From positions 1 to 63,855 of the forward strand of contig VGOM01000011.1 of NCBI GenBank assembly GCA_016875915.1: 63,855 nucleotides of DNA. Direction: 5' to 3'. Shown in pieces: positions 50,643-59,289 of the stretch. The notes under the pieces were generated by a model. The model ran no database searches and was not told the origin of the DNA. It saw only the letters and a program-made list of their open reading frames with translations. The translations under genes were made by a program, and so were the position numbers. This stretch comes from Chloroflexota bacterium. Lineage in GTDB: Bacteria > Chloroflexota > Dehalococcoidia > UBA2247 > RBG-13-53-26. Position 1 is the first letter of the stretch; the number at the start of each line of letters is the position of its first letter.

Positions 50643-53639
50643 ATGGGCGACATCGCGACAAGCGCCACAGATAGCGAACACAGATACAAACACCTCTTCG
50701 ACATCACCCTCGATGCTCTGGAGGTGGTTGATGCCGAGACGGGCCGGATAGTGCTGGCCAACCAGGCCGCAGCCCAACTCTTTGGCTTTGACACCCCGTC
50801 CGAGATGATCGGCATTGACCCGCTAGAGTACATCCCGGAGGCAGACCGTGAATGGGTGGCCGGCATGATGGCCGAGTCCATGTTCGAGAAGGACCTCCAC
50901 CAACTCCTGGAACTGCAGGCCATGACCAGAGACGGCAGGGCGGTCTGGATCAGCGCCATGGGGGTCCGGACCGAGTACCAGGGCAGGCTGGCGGGGGTTA
51001 TCTCCATGATGGACATCACCGACCGCAAGCAGGCAGAACAGGCGCTGCGGGAGTCAGAGCAGAAATACCGCCTGTTGACCGAGACGATGCACGACATCGT
51101 CTGGACCACCGACCTCAATCTCCGCACCACCTACGTCAGTCCCTCAGTGGAGAGGGTGCTTGGCTTCACCGTTGAGGAGCGCCTGGCCCAGGACGTACGG
51201 ACTCAGATGACCCCTGAATCCTACGCCCGCGTAGAGGATCTACTCAGCAGAGAACTGGAGCGCGAACAACAGGCTCCCGGCGATGCGCAGCGAACGCTGA
51301 CGGTCGAGGTAGAGTACTACCACAAGGACGGCTCCACGGTGTGGCTGGAGAACCTGGTCAGCGCTATCCGCAATGAACAAGGCTCAGTGGTGGCCATCCA
51401 CGGTGTCTCCCGCAACATCACCGACCGCAAGAAGGCCGAAAGGGGACTTCGGGAGTCGGAGGAGAAGTACCGCACTCTGGTGGAGAACGCCGGCGCCGTG
51501 ATGTTCTCCGTCGGCGCGGACGGAAGCATATCGTACCTCAGCCCGGCCTTCCGGTCGATCTTCGGACGCAATCCCTCGGAGGTCATCGGGCAACCCTTCG
51601 CCGCATTCGTCCACCCCGAGGACTTTCCAGAGATGGCCCGCCGGGCCGCCCGGGTACTCACCGGTCTTCCCGATACCGAGTCACTAGAATGGCGTGTCGT
51701 TCTGCCGTGGTCGGGTGAACTCCGCTGGGTGCGGGTCTACAGCCAGCCGGCCTTCAAGGGAACCAGCGTGGTGGGACTGCAGGGCATCATGGTCGACATC
51801 ACGGAGCACAAGCAGGCCGAAGAGGCCATCAGGGAGAGCGAGAGGCGCTACCGCCTGCTGGCCGAGAACTCCACGGACGTCATCTGGACCACCGACTTGA
51901 ACCTGAGGACCACCTATGTCAGTCCCTCCATCAACCGGCTCAGCGGACGCACTGCCGAAGAGGCCATGCGGGAGACTCTGAAAGACGTCTTCACCCCCGC
52001 CTCCGCCAGTCTCATCAAGGATACTCTCACAGAGATGCTGCTGGCGAGTCGGGACGAACGGGACTGTTCGACCTCCAGAGTGCTCGAATTGGAGATCAGA
52101 TCCAAAGACGGTTCCACCATCTGGACCGAGACCACCATTGCTTTGATACCAGCCCAGGACGGACGGCCCGACTGCATCCTGGGGGTGACCCGCGACATCA
52201 CCCACCGTGTCCTGGCGGAAGAGGCCATGCGAGAGAGCGAAAAACGCTACCGCCTGCTGGCTGAGAATGCCACCGATATGATATGGGTGACCGATCTGAA
52301 GCTGAAGCCGACATACATCAGCCCCTCCGTAAGCCGCCTGCTGGGGTACAGCGTGGAAGAAGCCATGGTGGGCACCATGGAGAGTTCACTGGCTCCCTCC
52401 TCCATCGACCGAGCCGCTAAGGCCTTCGCCCAGGCAATGGCGGCCGCAAGACAGGGGACTGCCGGTCCGACCGCATCACAGCGACTGGAGTTGGAGTTCC
52501 TGAGCAAGGATGGCTCCGCCCTCTGGCTGGACACTACAGTGGGCTTCATACGCGACGCGGAGGGCCGGCCTGTCGAGATCATGGGGGTGCTCCGCGATGT
52601 CACCGAACGGAGGGAGGCAGAGAAAGCCCTCAGACTGAGTGAGGAGCGCCTCCGCCAGCTCATCGACACCACCAGCGACTGGGTCTGGGAGACTGACCAG
52701 AGGGGCATCTACACCTACGTCAGCCCCAGAATCCATGGAATCCTGGGCTATTACCCCGATGAGGTGCTTGGCCGGGTTGCATCAGCCATCATGCCTCCCA
52801 AGAGCGCCAGCCGCATGGCCAAGCTCTACGGTAAGGCCGTCGATTCCGTGAAGCCATTCACCTTCGTGGAGGTCGCCTTCCTGCACAAGGACGGACATCA
52901 GGTCACTGTGGAGATCAGCGGCGTCCCGTTCTTTGACGAAGACAGCAAGGTGGTTCGGGGCTACCGGGGCATCGCCCGGGACATCACCCAGCGCAAGCTG
53001 GCTGAAGAGCAGGTGCAGCAAAGCTATCAGAACCTACAGAGAATGCTCGAAGGCACCATCCAGGCCATAACCCTGATGGTCGAGACGCGAGATCTCTACA
53101 CTGCCGGACATCAGCAGCGGGTGACCCAGCTGGCCTGCGCCATCGCCCAGGAGATGGGGCTTTCTAACGAACGGATCCAGATGATCCACATGGCCGGCCG
53201 ACTGCACGACCTGGGCAAGTTGTTCATCCCCATCGAGATTCTGAGCAAGCCAGGGCATCTGAGCGAGATAGAACTGGCTATCATCAAGACCCATCCCAGG
53301 GCCAGCTACGATATTCTGAAGAGCATCGACTTCCCCTGGCCGGTAGCCGACGCTGTCCTGCAGCACCATGAACGGGTGAATGGATCGGGCTACCCATCAG
53401 GGCTTCGCGGAGAGGAAATCCTGCTGGAGGCCCGCATCCTGGCTGTTTCGGACGTCGTCGAGGCCATGTCCTCGCACCGGCCCTACCGTCCCGCCCTAGG
53501 TGTGGAGAAGGCCTTGAAGGAGATCGTCCAGAACAAGGGCATCCTCTACGACCCCGATGTGGTCAGCGCCTGCCTCCGGGTCTTCTGGGAGAAGCATCTT
53601 GTGCTCGGAGAGGAATCGGCAGAGGCATCTGTACACTGA
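50643..53639 (+). CDS. Six-PAS sensor cyclic-di-GMP phosphodiesterase (HD-GYP)
   Basis: 998 residues with no membrane helix. Six PAS/PAC units follow each other at intervals of ~130 residues; five begin with a block like YRLLAENxTDxIWTTDLNLxxTYVSPS and end in DITxRKxAEExxRESE. The C-terminal HD-GYP domain has H855-D856 (RLHDLGK), H908-H909-E910 and G916-Y917-P918 (NGSGYPSGL), so the metal and substrate residues for hydrolysis of cyclic di-GMP are intact. PAS domains would sense small ligands, redox state or oxygen; cofactors cannot be told. The first PAS unit is the most divergent. Confidence 0.93.
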   Translation: MGDIATSATDSEHRYKHLFDITLDALEVVDAETGRIVLANQAAAQLFGFDTPSEMIGIDPLEYIPEADREWVAGMMAESMFEKDLHQLLELQAMTRDGRAVWISAMGVRTEYQGRLAGVISMMDITDRKQAEQALRESEQKYRLLTETMHDIVWTTDLNLRTTYVSPSVERVLGFTVEERLAQDVRTQMTPESYARVEDLLSRELEREQQAPGDAQRTLTVEVEYYHKDGSTVWLENLVSAIRNEQGSVVAIHGVSRNITDRKKAERGLRESEEKYRTLVENAGAVMFSVGADGSISYLSPAFRSIFGRNPSEVIGQPFAAFVHPEDFPEMARRAARVLTGLPDTESLEWRVVLPWSGELRWVRVYSQPAFKGTSVVGLQGIMVDITEHKQAEEAIRESERRYRLLAENSTDVIWTTDLNLRTTYVSPSINRLSGRTAEEAMRETLKDVFTPASASLIKDTLTEMLLASRDERDCSTSRVLELEIRSKDGSTIWTETTIALIPAQDGRPDCILGVTRDITHRVLAEEAMRESEKRYRLLAENATDMIWVTDLKLKPTYISPSVSRLLGYSVEEAMVGTMESSLAPSSIDRAAKAFAQAMAAARQGTAGPTASQRLELEFLSKDGSALWLDTTVGFIRDAEGRPVEIMGVLRDVTERREAEKALRLSEERLRQLIDTTSDWVWETDQRGIYTYVSPRIHGILGYYPDEVLGRVASAIMPPKSASRMAKLYGKAVDSVKPFTFVEVAFLHKDGHQVTVEISGVPFFDEDSKVVRGYRGIARDITQRKLAEEQVQQSYQNLQRMLEGTIQAITLMVETRDLYTAGHQQRVTQLACAIAQEMGLSNERIQMIHMAGRLHDLGKLFIPIEILSKPGHLSEIELAIIKTHPRASYDILKSIDFPWPVADAVLQHHERVNGSGYPSGLRGEEILLEARILAVSDVVEAMSSHRPYRPALGVEKALKEIVQNKGILYDPDVVSACLRVFWEKHLVLGEESAEASVH

Positions 53640-53656
53640 GTGCGCTGCCCGAGGTA

Positions 53657-53684
53657 TTGACGGCTGTGGAGAGCAGACTATAGG
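53657..53684 (+). promoter_or_regulatory. Promoter of the zinc-ribbon gene
   Basis: TTGACG (53657-53662) and TATAGG (53679-53684), 16 bases apart. Transcription would start next to the long GC hairpin at 53693-53730. Confidence 0.45.
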
Positions 53685-53692
53685 ATAGACCC

Positions 53693-53730
53693 CGGCCGGC
53701 CGCCGGCGACGAGAAGCAGCCGGCCGGCCG
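53693..53730 (+). terminator. GC-rich hairpin between HD-GYP and zinc-ribbon genes
   Basis: CGGCCGGCC (53693-53701) and GGCCGGCCG (53722-53730) are perfect complements, followed by TGAGTCTTTGTC. It may end the phosphodiesterase transcript or protect the 5' end of the next one, because it lies just after the predicted start site. Confidence 0.45.
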
Positions 53731-53763
53731 TGAGTCTTTGTCACCGAGAAAGGAGACTGAACG

Positions 53764-54276
53764 ATGTACTGCAACAAGTGTGGAAGGGAGATGCCTGAAG
53801 GCAGCAGGTTCTGCAATTCCTGCGGCACTCAGTCCTCCAGCTCCGGAGCCGGCTACGGCAGGGCTTCGAGTATCTTCGAGCCTCTGGTGGCCCAGATCAA
53901 GAGGGACCCGGTCATGGCCCTGGTCTCTGTCGGCTCGCTGATGCTGGTCCTGGGACCGCTTCTGGCCTGGGTCAGCGCCCGCTTCGGAGCCGCCACCCTG
54001 GGGCTGCAGATGCCCAGCGGAGCCGCAGTTCTGGCCGCAGGCATTCTGCTGCTGGTGACCCTGGTTCTCTCGCGCACTGGAATGCCGGGGGCCTGGGGGA
54101 TCGTCACCATGCTGATCAGCGCCCTGGCACTGATCCTGGTCTTCCAGTCGATGTACTGGATCAACGACCAGGCCGTGGATCTCGACATCCGCGAGGGCGT
54201 GTATATCTCCATGGTTGGCGCACTGCTGGCCGCCATCGGCGGCGGACTGGAGTACTACCACTCCAGCAAGAACTAG
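53764..54276 (+). CDS. Zinc-ribbon membrane protein
   Basis: 170 residues. The N-terminal zinc ribbon is CNKCGREMPEGSRFCNSCG. A Ser/Gly linker is followed by four hydrophobic helices (for example LVSVGSLMLVLGPLLAWV and AVLAAGILLLVTLVL). GAAAGGAG precedes the ATG. The next gene has the same design but different membrane helices, so the pair may form a complex. The role is unknown. Confidence 0.8.
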   Translation: MYCNKCGREMPEGSRFCNSCGTQSSSSGAGYGRASSIFEPLVAQIKRDPVMALVSVGSLMLVLGPLLAWVSARFGAATLGLQMPSGAAVLAAGILLLVTLVLSRTGMPGAWGIVTMLISALALILVFQSMYWINDQAVDLDIREGVYISMVGALLAAIGGGLEYYHSSKN

Positions 54277-54323
54277 GCCACCATCCCATCCGCCGGCGGC
54301 GCGACGGCACAAGGAGGTCTGAC

Positions 54324-54755
54324 ATGTTCTGTCCCAAGTGTGGTACGGAGAACGCCGAGAGCAGCAAGTTCTGTCAGAAGTGCGGCTCGATGATTGTCCC
54401 CGAACCCGCCAAGTCCACGGATACCAGCCTCGGCATCGAGCCAAACCTCGGTGGACTGCTCAGCTATGCCCTGGGCTGGATCACCGGCCTGATCATGATC
54501 CTGCTGGAGAAGAAGAATGGCTTCATCCGCTTCCACGCGGTGCAGTCGATGGTCGTCTTTGGGGCGATCACAGTCATGCTCATTGCCTTTGGCATCCTCG
54601 ACGGGCTGGATGTCGTGGGGAGCCTGTTCTGGGCCCTTTCCATAGCCGTCTGGATACTGGCGGTCATCCTCTGGATCGTGCTCATGGTCAAGGCCTACCA
54701 GGGAGAGAGGTACAAGCTCCCCGTAGCCGGTGACATCGCAGAGAAGAACAGCTGA
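54324..54755 (+). CDS. Zinc-ribbon DUF4870-like membrane protein
   Basis: 143 residues. The ribbon CPKCGTENAESSKFCQKCG is followed by a DUF4870/Tic20-like membrane part: LLSYALGWITGLIMILLEKK, then GFIRFHAVQSMVVFG (family signature with RFHAxQ) and a helical hairpin ending KAYQGERYKLPV. AAGGAGG precedes the ATG. It lies 47 bases after the previous zinc-ribbon gene and is probably cotranscribed. Confidence 0.86.
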   Translation: MFCPKCGTENAESSKFCQKCGSMIVPEPAKSTDTSLGIEPNLGGLLSYALGWITGLIMILLEKKNGFIRFHAVQSMVVFGAITVMLIAFGILDGLDVVGSLFWALSIAVWILAVILWIVLMVKAYQGERYKLPVAGDIAEKNS

Positions 54756-54766
54756 CCTGGCTGATG

Positions 54767-54790
54767 CTAGGGTTGCCTAGGCAGCCCTAG
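54767..54790. terminator. Bidirectional hairpin between convergent genes
   Basis: CTAGGG-t-TGCC-TA-GGCA-g-CCCTAG between the convergent zinc-ribbon and acyl-CoA synthetase genes. It includes the stop codon of the latter. No long T-run is present. Confidence 0.4.
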
Positions 54791-56337
54791 GACGAGTGCA
54801 GGGCGGCCAGCTTCTCAGGATGGGCCAGGTTGTAGTCGATCAGGGCCCGCATGGCCGTGGCCGCGCCCCTCATGGAGAGGAAGAGGGGCAGTCCGAACTC
54901 CACGCAGAGACCGCGCAGCTCCGCCGACGATTGCCAGGTGTGATCATTCCCGATGGAGTGCAGCACGATGGCATTGGGCAGTTCACAAGCCTTGGCGGCC
55001 AGAGCCATCGGCCCCACGATGCAGTTGACCATCAGCTCGCTCAGCGGCATAGGACTGACGTCGAAGCCGTGATGATAGATGACCAGGTCCAGGCCGGGCC
55101 ACTTCTGCAGTTGAGCATTGAGCCGGGCCCAGTGCACGCTCGGTCCCTTGGCCAGCTTCTCCCGCAGCATCTCCTCGAACCGGCGGCTGCCCAGGTCCAT
55201 GAGGTACTCGAAGCCCACCACGGTGGCCAGGGGACTGATGTCGATGGGATTCCTCAGCATGCTGTTGGCCAGGTCTATGAAGTCCTTCAGTCCTTCCCTG
55301 ATCTCCCCGGGTATGGGCGCCAGCCGCAATCCTGCCCTCTCCAACTCATCGGTGGCCATGACGCTGGCCCCACCACCATTGCCCACGGCACAGGTGTTGA
55401 AGCCCCGGGGCGGCCTGACCCGGAGCAGGGCCACCAGGATGTCCACCATCTCCTCGATGCTGTAGGTCCTGATCGCCCCGACCTGAGTCAGCAGGCCGTC
55501 CCACACCGCATCGGCCCCGGCCAGCGACCCGGTGTGCGAAGCGGCCGCCCTTGATCCTCCGGCGGTGTAGCCCCCCTTCAGGACCACGGTCGGCTTGGCA
55601 GCGGCGGCTCTGGCCAGCGCCTCCTTCAGACGCCGACCATCCCTGGCCCCCTCGATGTAGGCGGCAATGACCTTGGTCTCGGGGTCGGCGGCGAAGTAGT
55701 CCAGAAGGTCGCACTCATTGATGTCGCAGGCATTGCCATAGCTGACGATCTTGCTGAAGCGCAGTCCCCGGGCCACGGCATGGCGGACCATGTAGGCCAC
55801 ATTGCCGCCGCTCTGACACAGGAACCCGATCGGCCCGGGATCCGCGGGGAAGTCGGGGATCAGGCCGATCTTCCCCTTGGGATAGTAGATGCCCAGGCAG
55901 TTGGGGCCGATCACCCGGATGTTGCCCTGCCGGGCGATGGCCACCAGCCTGTCCTGCAGTTCGATCCGCTCGGCTTCGCCGGTCTCCGCATAGCCGGAGG
56001 CGAAGACGTGGGCCACCTTGACCCCCATGTCCCGGCATTCCGCCATGATCCCCGGCGTGTAGGGGGCGGGGATGGAGATGACCACATGGTCCACCTCTCC
56101 GGGGATGTCCTTCAGGCTGCGGTAGATGGGCAACCCCGCCATCTCGCCGCCCTTGGGATTGACCAGGTAGATCTGGCCGGGATACCCGCTCTGGATCAGG
56201 GAGTCAAGGTAGAGCCGCCTGATCCAGATCTTGGGCAGATCGGCCGAGATGCCCACCACGGCCACGGACCGGGGATGGAAGATGTAGTCCAGGGGATGTG
56301 CTGCGCTCTGGCTGTCGGACGTCACAGCGGTGTTCAA
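54787..56337 (-). CDS. Acyl-CoA synthetase (NDP-forming), alpha-subunit-like
   Basis: 516 residues. The N-terminal CoA-binding Rossmann domain has SVAVVGISADLPKIW and VIGPNCLGIYYP. Two succinyl-CoA-synthetase-like flavodoxin domains follow, with the phosphohistidine motif AASHTGSLAGADAVW. It matches the alpha part of ADP-forming acyl-CoA synthetases, which make ATP from acyl-CoA and ADP. The ATP-grasp beta part is missing here and not adjacent. The start is uncertain: TTG at 56337 has GGAG too close, and GTG at 56325 is possible. It lies behind the hydrogenase operon but has its own promoter at 56356-56383. Confidence 0.87.
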   Translation of the reverse strand: MNTAVTSDSQSAAHPLDYIFHPRSVAVVGISADLPKIWIRRLYLDSLIQSGYPGQIYLVNPKGGEMAGLPIYRSLKDIPGEVDHVVISIPAPYTPGIMAECRDMGVKVAHVFASGYAETGEAERIELQDRLVAIARQGNIRVIGPNCLGIYYPKGKIGLIPDFPADPGPIGFLCQSGGNVAYMVRHAVARGLRFSKIVSYGNACDINECDLLDYFAADPETKVIAAYIEGARDGRRLKEALARAAAAKPTVVLKGGYTAGGSRAAASHTGSLAGADAVWDGLLTQVGAIRTYSIEEMVDILVALLRVRPPRGFNTCAVGNGGGASVMATDELERAGLRLAPIPGEIREGLKDFIDLANSMLRNPIDISPLATVVGFEYLMDLGSRRFEEMLREKLAKGPSVHWARLNAQLQKWPGLDLVIYHHGFDVSPMPLSELMVNCIVGPMALAAKACELPNAIVLHSIGNDHTWQSSAELRGLCVEFGLPLFLSMRGAATAMRALIDYNLAHPEKLAALHSS

Positions 56338-56355
56338 GCTCCTACATCAAGACAG

Positions 56356-56383
56356 ACAATAGGATATACCCAATGGCGGCCAA
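56356..56383 (-). promoter_or_regulatory. Promoter of the acyl-CoA synthetase gene
   Basis: The minus strand reads TTGGCC (56378-56383) and TATTGT (56356-56361), 16 bases apart, directly after the hydrogenase operon terminator. Confidence 0.45.
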
Positions 56384-56401
56384 GTTGAAACACAGAACGA
56401 T

Positions 56402-56427
56402 GCCAGGGACCCCGCGGGGTCCCTGGC
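56402..56427 (-). terminator. Terminator of the Hdr-Mvh operon
   Basis: A perfect 26-base palindrome built on GCCAGGGACCCCG, 39 bases after the stop of the large subunit gene. On the minus strand it is followed by ATCGTTCTGTGTTT. Confidence 0.6.
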
Positions 56428-56466
56428 GAACGACTTCATTCTCTCCGGACTGCCGGCTGACCCGAC

Positions 56467-57921
56467 CTACGGTTTGTGGACCAGGTTGCCCTTGCTGTCA
56501 TAGACGTACACAGGGATGGGAGAGCGGCCCGGCAGGCTGTGTGTTGCGCAGCCGAAGCAGGGATCGTAGGGCCGCCAGGCCATCTCGATCCGGTTGAGCA
56601 GGCCTTCGGTTATCGGCTTTCCGGGCTTGATCAGCGCCTCAGCGGCCTTGCCCACCGACATGTTGAAGGCTGCCGCGTTGCCCACGGTGGCCACGATCAG
56701 GTTGGCCTTCTTGATCACGCCCCTTTCGTCGGTGGCGTAGTGGTGGATCAGCGTGCCCCGGGGGGCTTCCACAATGCCCACACCCTCGTCAGGGGTGGCC
56801 GTGGGAATAGTCCGGATCTTGGGACTGGCGATCTCCGGATCGCGGCTCAGCTCCCGCATTCGTTCAGCAGCGTAGAGCAGCTCCACCAGCCGCGCCCAGT
56901 GATTCGCCAGGGTGTGATGAACGGGCTTGCCGCCCAGGGTGGCGTACATCCTCTGGTACTCTTCCTGGGCCAGCGGTGTGGCCATGCCATCGGCGACATT
57001 CAGCCTGGCCAGAGGGGCCACCCGATAGACCCCGCTGTCCTTGCCATCCTTGAACCCGTGCCAGCCGATCTGCTTCAGATAGGGGAACTTGATGTACGTC
57101 CAGGGCTCCACGTGCTCGGCTATGTAGTCCAGGTAGTCCTTGGGGGCGAACTTGGCGAACTCCTGGCCGTCGGGATCGACGACCCTGACCATGCCATCGT
57201 AGAAGTTGACCCTGTTCTTGGCATCAACCAGACCCATGTAGTAGGTCCGATGGGTGTAGGCATCGCTGGTGATCATGGCCACGTAGTCCTTGTTCTTCAG
57301 CACGATGTCATCGAAGACCTTCAGCGACAACTGGGCGAAGCCTACAGCTTCCTCAGCTATCTCCTGCACTTCCTTGATCTGCTCGGCGTTCAGTCCCTTG
57401 CTTACACCGCCGGGCATCCCGAAGACGGGGTGCACCGCCCTGCCGCCGAGCATCTGGATGACATGGTGGTTCCGCTTCCTGGTCTTGATCACCGCTCCGG
57501 CCAGCTCCAGCCCCACCTTGGCAATCACGCCCAGGATGTTCCGCTCGGCCACCGGGGCATCCGGCCCCATGACAAAATCGGGCCCGCCCAGGATGTAGAA
57601 GTGCGTGGTGTGGTCGGTGACATAGAAGGAGCTGTAGAGCAGCTCCCGGAGCTTCTTGGCCGCGCTGGGTGGGTCAACGTGGAAGACCGCGTCCAGCGTC
57701 TTGGTCGATGCCAGATGGTGCGCCTCAGGGCAGACCCCGCAGATCCTCTGGGTTATCTGGGGCATGTCCTCCGCCAGCCGGCCTTCCGCGAACCTCTCAA
57801 AACCCCTCAGCTCCGGGACCTGGAAGTAGGTCTTGGACACCTCGCCGGCTTCGTTGAGAAAGATCTCGATCTTGCCGTGGCCTTCCAGCCTGGTGATCGG
57901 GTCGATGGTGATCTTCTTCAT
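56467..57921 (-). CDS. mvhA: [NiFe] hydrogenase large subunit, MvhA-like (group 3)
   Basis: 484 residues from the ATG at 57921 (AAGGAGG upstream). Nickel-iron ligands are Cys61 and Cys64 (RICGVC) and Cys455 and Cys458 (DPCFGCATH). After His461 a 23-residue extension remains, which a maturation protease must remove. TRLEGHGKI near the start is the L0 motif. It oxidises H2, or evolves it, in the cytoplasm and passes electrons through MvhG and MvhD to HdrA. It is the last gene of the operon and overlaps mvhG by four bases (ATGA). The last Ni ligands are Cys, not selenocysteine. Maturation genes are not in this window. Confidence 0.94.
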   Translation of the reverse strand: MKKITIDPITRLEGHGKIEIFLNEAGEVSKTYFQVPELRGFERFAEGRLAEDMPQITQRICGVCPEAHHLASTKTLDAVFHVDPPSAAKKLRELLYSSFYVTDHTTHFYILGGPDFVMGPDAPVAERNILGVIAKVGLELAGAVIKTRKRNHHVIQMLGGRAVHPVFGMPGGVSKGLNAEQIKEVQEIAEEAVGFAQLSLKVFDDIVLKNKDYVAMITSDAYTHRTYYMGLVDAKNRVNFYDGMVRVVDPDGQEFAKFAPKDYLDYIAEHVEPWTYIKFPYLKQIGWHGFKDGKDSGVYRVAPLARLNVADGMATPLAQEEYQRMYATLGGKPVHHTLANHWARLVELLYAAERMRELSRDPEIASPKIRTIPTATPDEGVGIVEAPRGTLIHHYATDERGVIKKANLIVATVGNAAAFNMSVGKAAEALIKPGKPITEGLLNRIEMAWRPYDPCFGCATHSLPGRSPIPVYVYDSKGNLVHKP

Positions 57922-58877
57922 TGTATTCTGGCCCTCCTTAGCAGCGAATCGGGTAGGCTGTAGCGGTAGACGGTGCCTACCGGGTCGTGGATGTCGTCGA
58001 TTATCTTCTGGATCTCGTCGGGGTCCTTGGAGTCGATCACTGACGCCATGGCGCTGATGAAGTGCGCTCCCTGGTCGATGGCTCCCTCCACCGGGCCGTA
58101 GCAGCCCGTGCAGGGCATGTTGGCCTGGGGACAGGGGGCCCCGCAGCCGCCTCTGGTGGCCACCCCGGCGCAGAGCAGACCCTGCTCCAGAAGGCATATC
58201 TCCGGGTCAGTGATGATCTCATAGGTCCGGTAGACCTTCTTCACCTTCTTCACGTCCCTCTTCCTGGGGCAATCGTCGCACACCGCCTTGACGTTGTCGG
58301 TGATCACCGTGCCCTTGGGGGGCAGCTTCCCCTCGATCAGCGCCGTCAGAGCCAGCCAGGTCGTCTTCTCCTCGGGAGGGCAGCCGGGGATGATGTAGTC
58401 CACATCGACGGTCTGCCGCAGGGTCTTCACCGTGTCATTGAACTCCGGAATGCAAAGGACACCTTCGTGTACCTTGTGGCTCGGCTCAGGGAACACCTTG
58501 TGCTTGTTGTTGGTCGATGGGGTCTCGTGGTAGACGCGCTCGAAGATGCTGGCCCGATCGAACATGTTGGCCAGGCCCGGGACGCCGCCCTCATAGGCAC
58601 ACGAGCCGTAGGCGATCATGACCTTGGACTTCTTGCGCAGCATGTGGGCCAGGTGCTCCTGCTCGGAGTTTCTGATGGCCCCATTGAACAGGCAGACGTC
58701 GATGCTCCCGTCCGCCATGGCCTCAACATCCTTGTACTTGGCATCGATGGCCACCGGCCAGAACACGATATCGGCCACCTCGGCCACCTTGAGGATCTTC
58801 TCCCCGATCTCCAGTTGGGCAATCTCGCAGCCACCGCAACTCGCTGCCCAGTAGAAGGCCACCTTCAGTTTAGCCAT
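57918..58877 (-). CDS. mvhG: [NiFe] hydrogenase small subunit, MvhG-like
   Basis: 319 residues. The proximal [4Fe-4S] cluster Cys are in FYWAASCGGCE near the N-terminus, in YGSCAYEGG and in IPGCPPEE. Medial and distal cluster Cys are in VCDDCPRKRD, LCAGVATRGGCGAPCPQ and MPCTGCYGP. It wires the NiFe site to MvhD. No Tat signal is present, so the enzyme is cytoplasmic. It overlaps mvhD by eight bases. Confidence 0.93.
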   Translation of the reverse strand: MAKLKVAFYWAASCGGCEIAQLEIGEKILKVAEVADIVFWPVAIDAKYKDVEAMADGSIDVCLFNGAIRNSEQEHLAHMLRKKSKVMIAYGSCAYEGGVPGLANMFDRASIFERVYHETPSTNNKHKVFPEPSHKVHEGVLCIPEFNDTVKTLRQTVDVDYIIPGCPPEEKTTWLALTALIEGKLPPKGTVITDNVKAVCDDCPRKRDVKKVKKVYRTYEIITDPEICLLEQGLLCAGVATRGGCGAPCPQANMPCTGCYGPVEGAIDQGAHFISAMASVIDSKDPDEIQKIIDDIHDPVGTVYRYSLPDSLLRRARIQ

Positions 58878-59289
58878 TGCTGCCTCCGTTCTTTGCGAAA
58901 GGTCCCAGCTTCCTCACCCGCTCCGTCATCTCATTGACGACGACGGCGAAACGCTCTCCTTCTGAAGCTGAAATCCACTCCAGGCGCACCCGTCCGTCAT
59001 CAATGCCCATCTGGGCCAGCATCTTCTTCAGCAGCTGGAAACGGCGCAGGGCCTTGTAGTTCCCCTCCAGGTAGTGGCAATCACCGGGATGGCAACCGGC
59101 GATGAGCACGCCATCCGCCCCTTTCTCGAACGCCTTGAGGACGAAGGTGGGCTCCACCCTGCCGGTGCAGTTCACCCGGACCACTCTGACGTTCGGCGCG
59201 TACTTCTTCCTGGAAGTGCCGGCCAGGTCGGCGCCGGCATAGGAACACCACTTGCACAGGACACCCAGGATCTTCGGTTCGAAGCTCAT
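58870..59289 (-). CDS. mvhD: MvhD-like [2Fe-2S] electron-transfer subunit
   Basis: 139 residues. The Cys set LCKWCSYAGAD, RVNCTGRVEP and IAGCHPGDCHYLEGN is the MvhD signature for a [2Fe-2S] cluster. It connects the hydrogenase (MvhAG) to HdrA. It overlaps hdrA by four bases upstream and mvhG by eight downstream, a translationally coupled chain. Confidence 0.94.
   Translation of the reverse strand: MSFEPKILGVLCKWCSYAGADLAGTSRKKYAPNVRVVRVNCTGRVEPTFVLKAFEKGADGVLIAGCHPGDCHYLEGNYKALRRFQLLKKMLAQMGIDDGRVRLEWISASEGERFAVVVNEMTERVRKLGPFAKNGGSNG

Noticed and set aside
56467-57921. Possible selenocysteine in the hydrogenase C-terminal motif
   Set aside because: The motif is DPCFGC with Cys codons; no in-frame TGA is present before the natural stop.
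56476-57963. A 495-codon plus-strand frame over the hydrogenase large subunit gene
   Set aside because: It is antisense to mvhA, has a low-complexity His/Gln/Asp composition and no ribosome-binding site.
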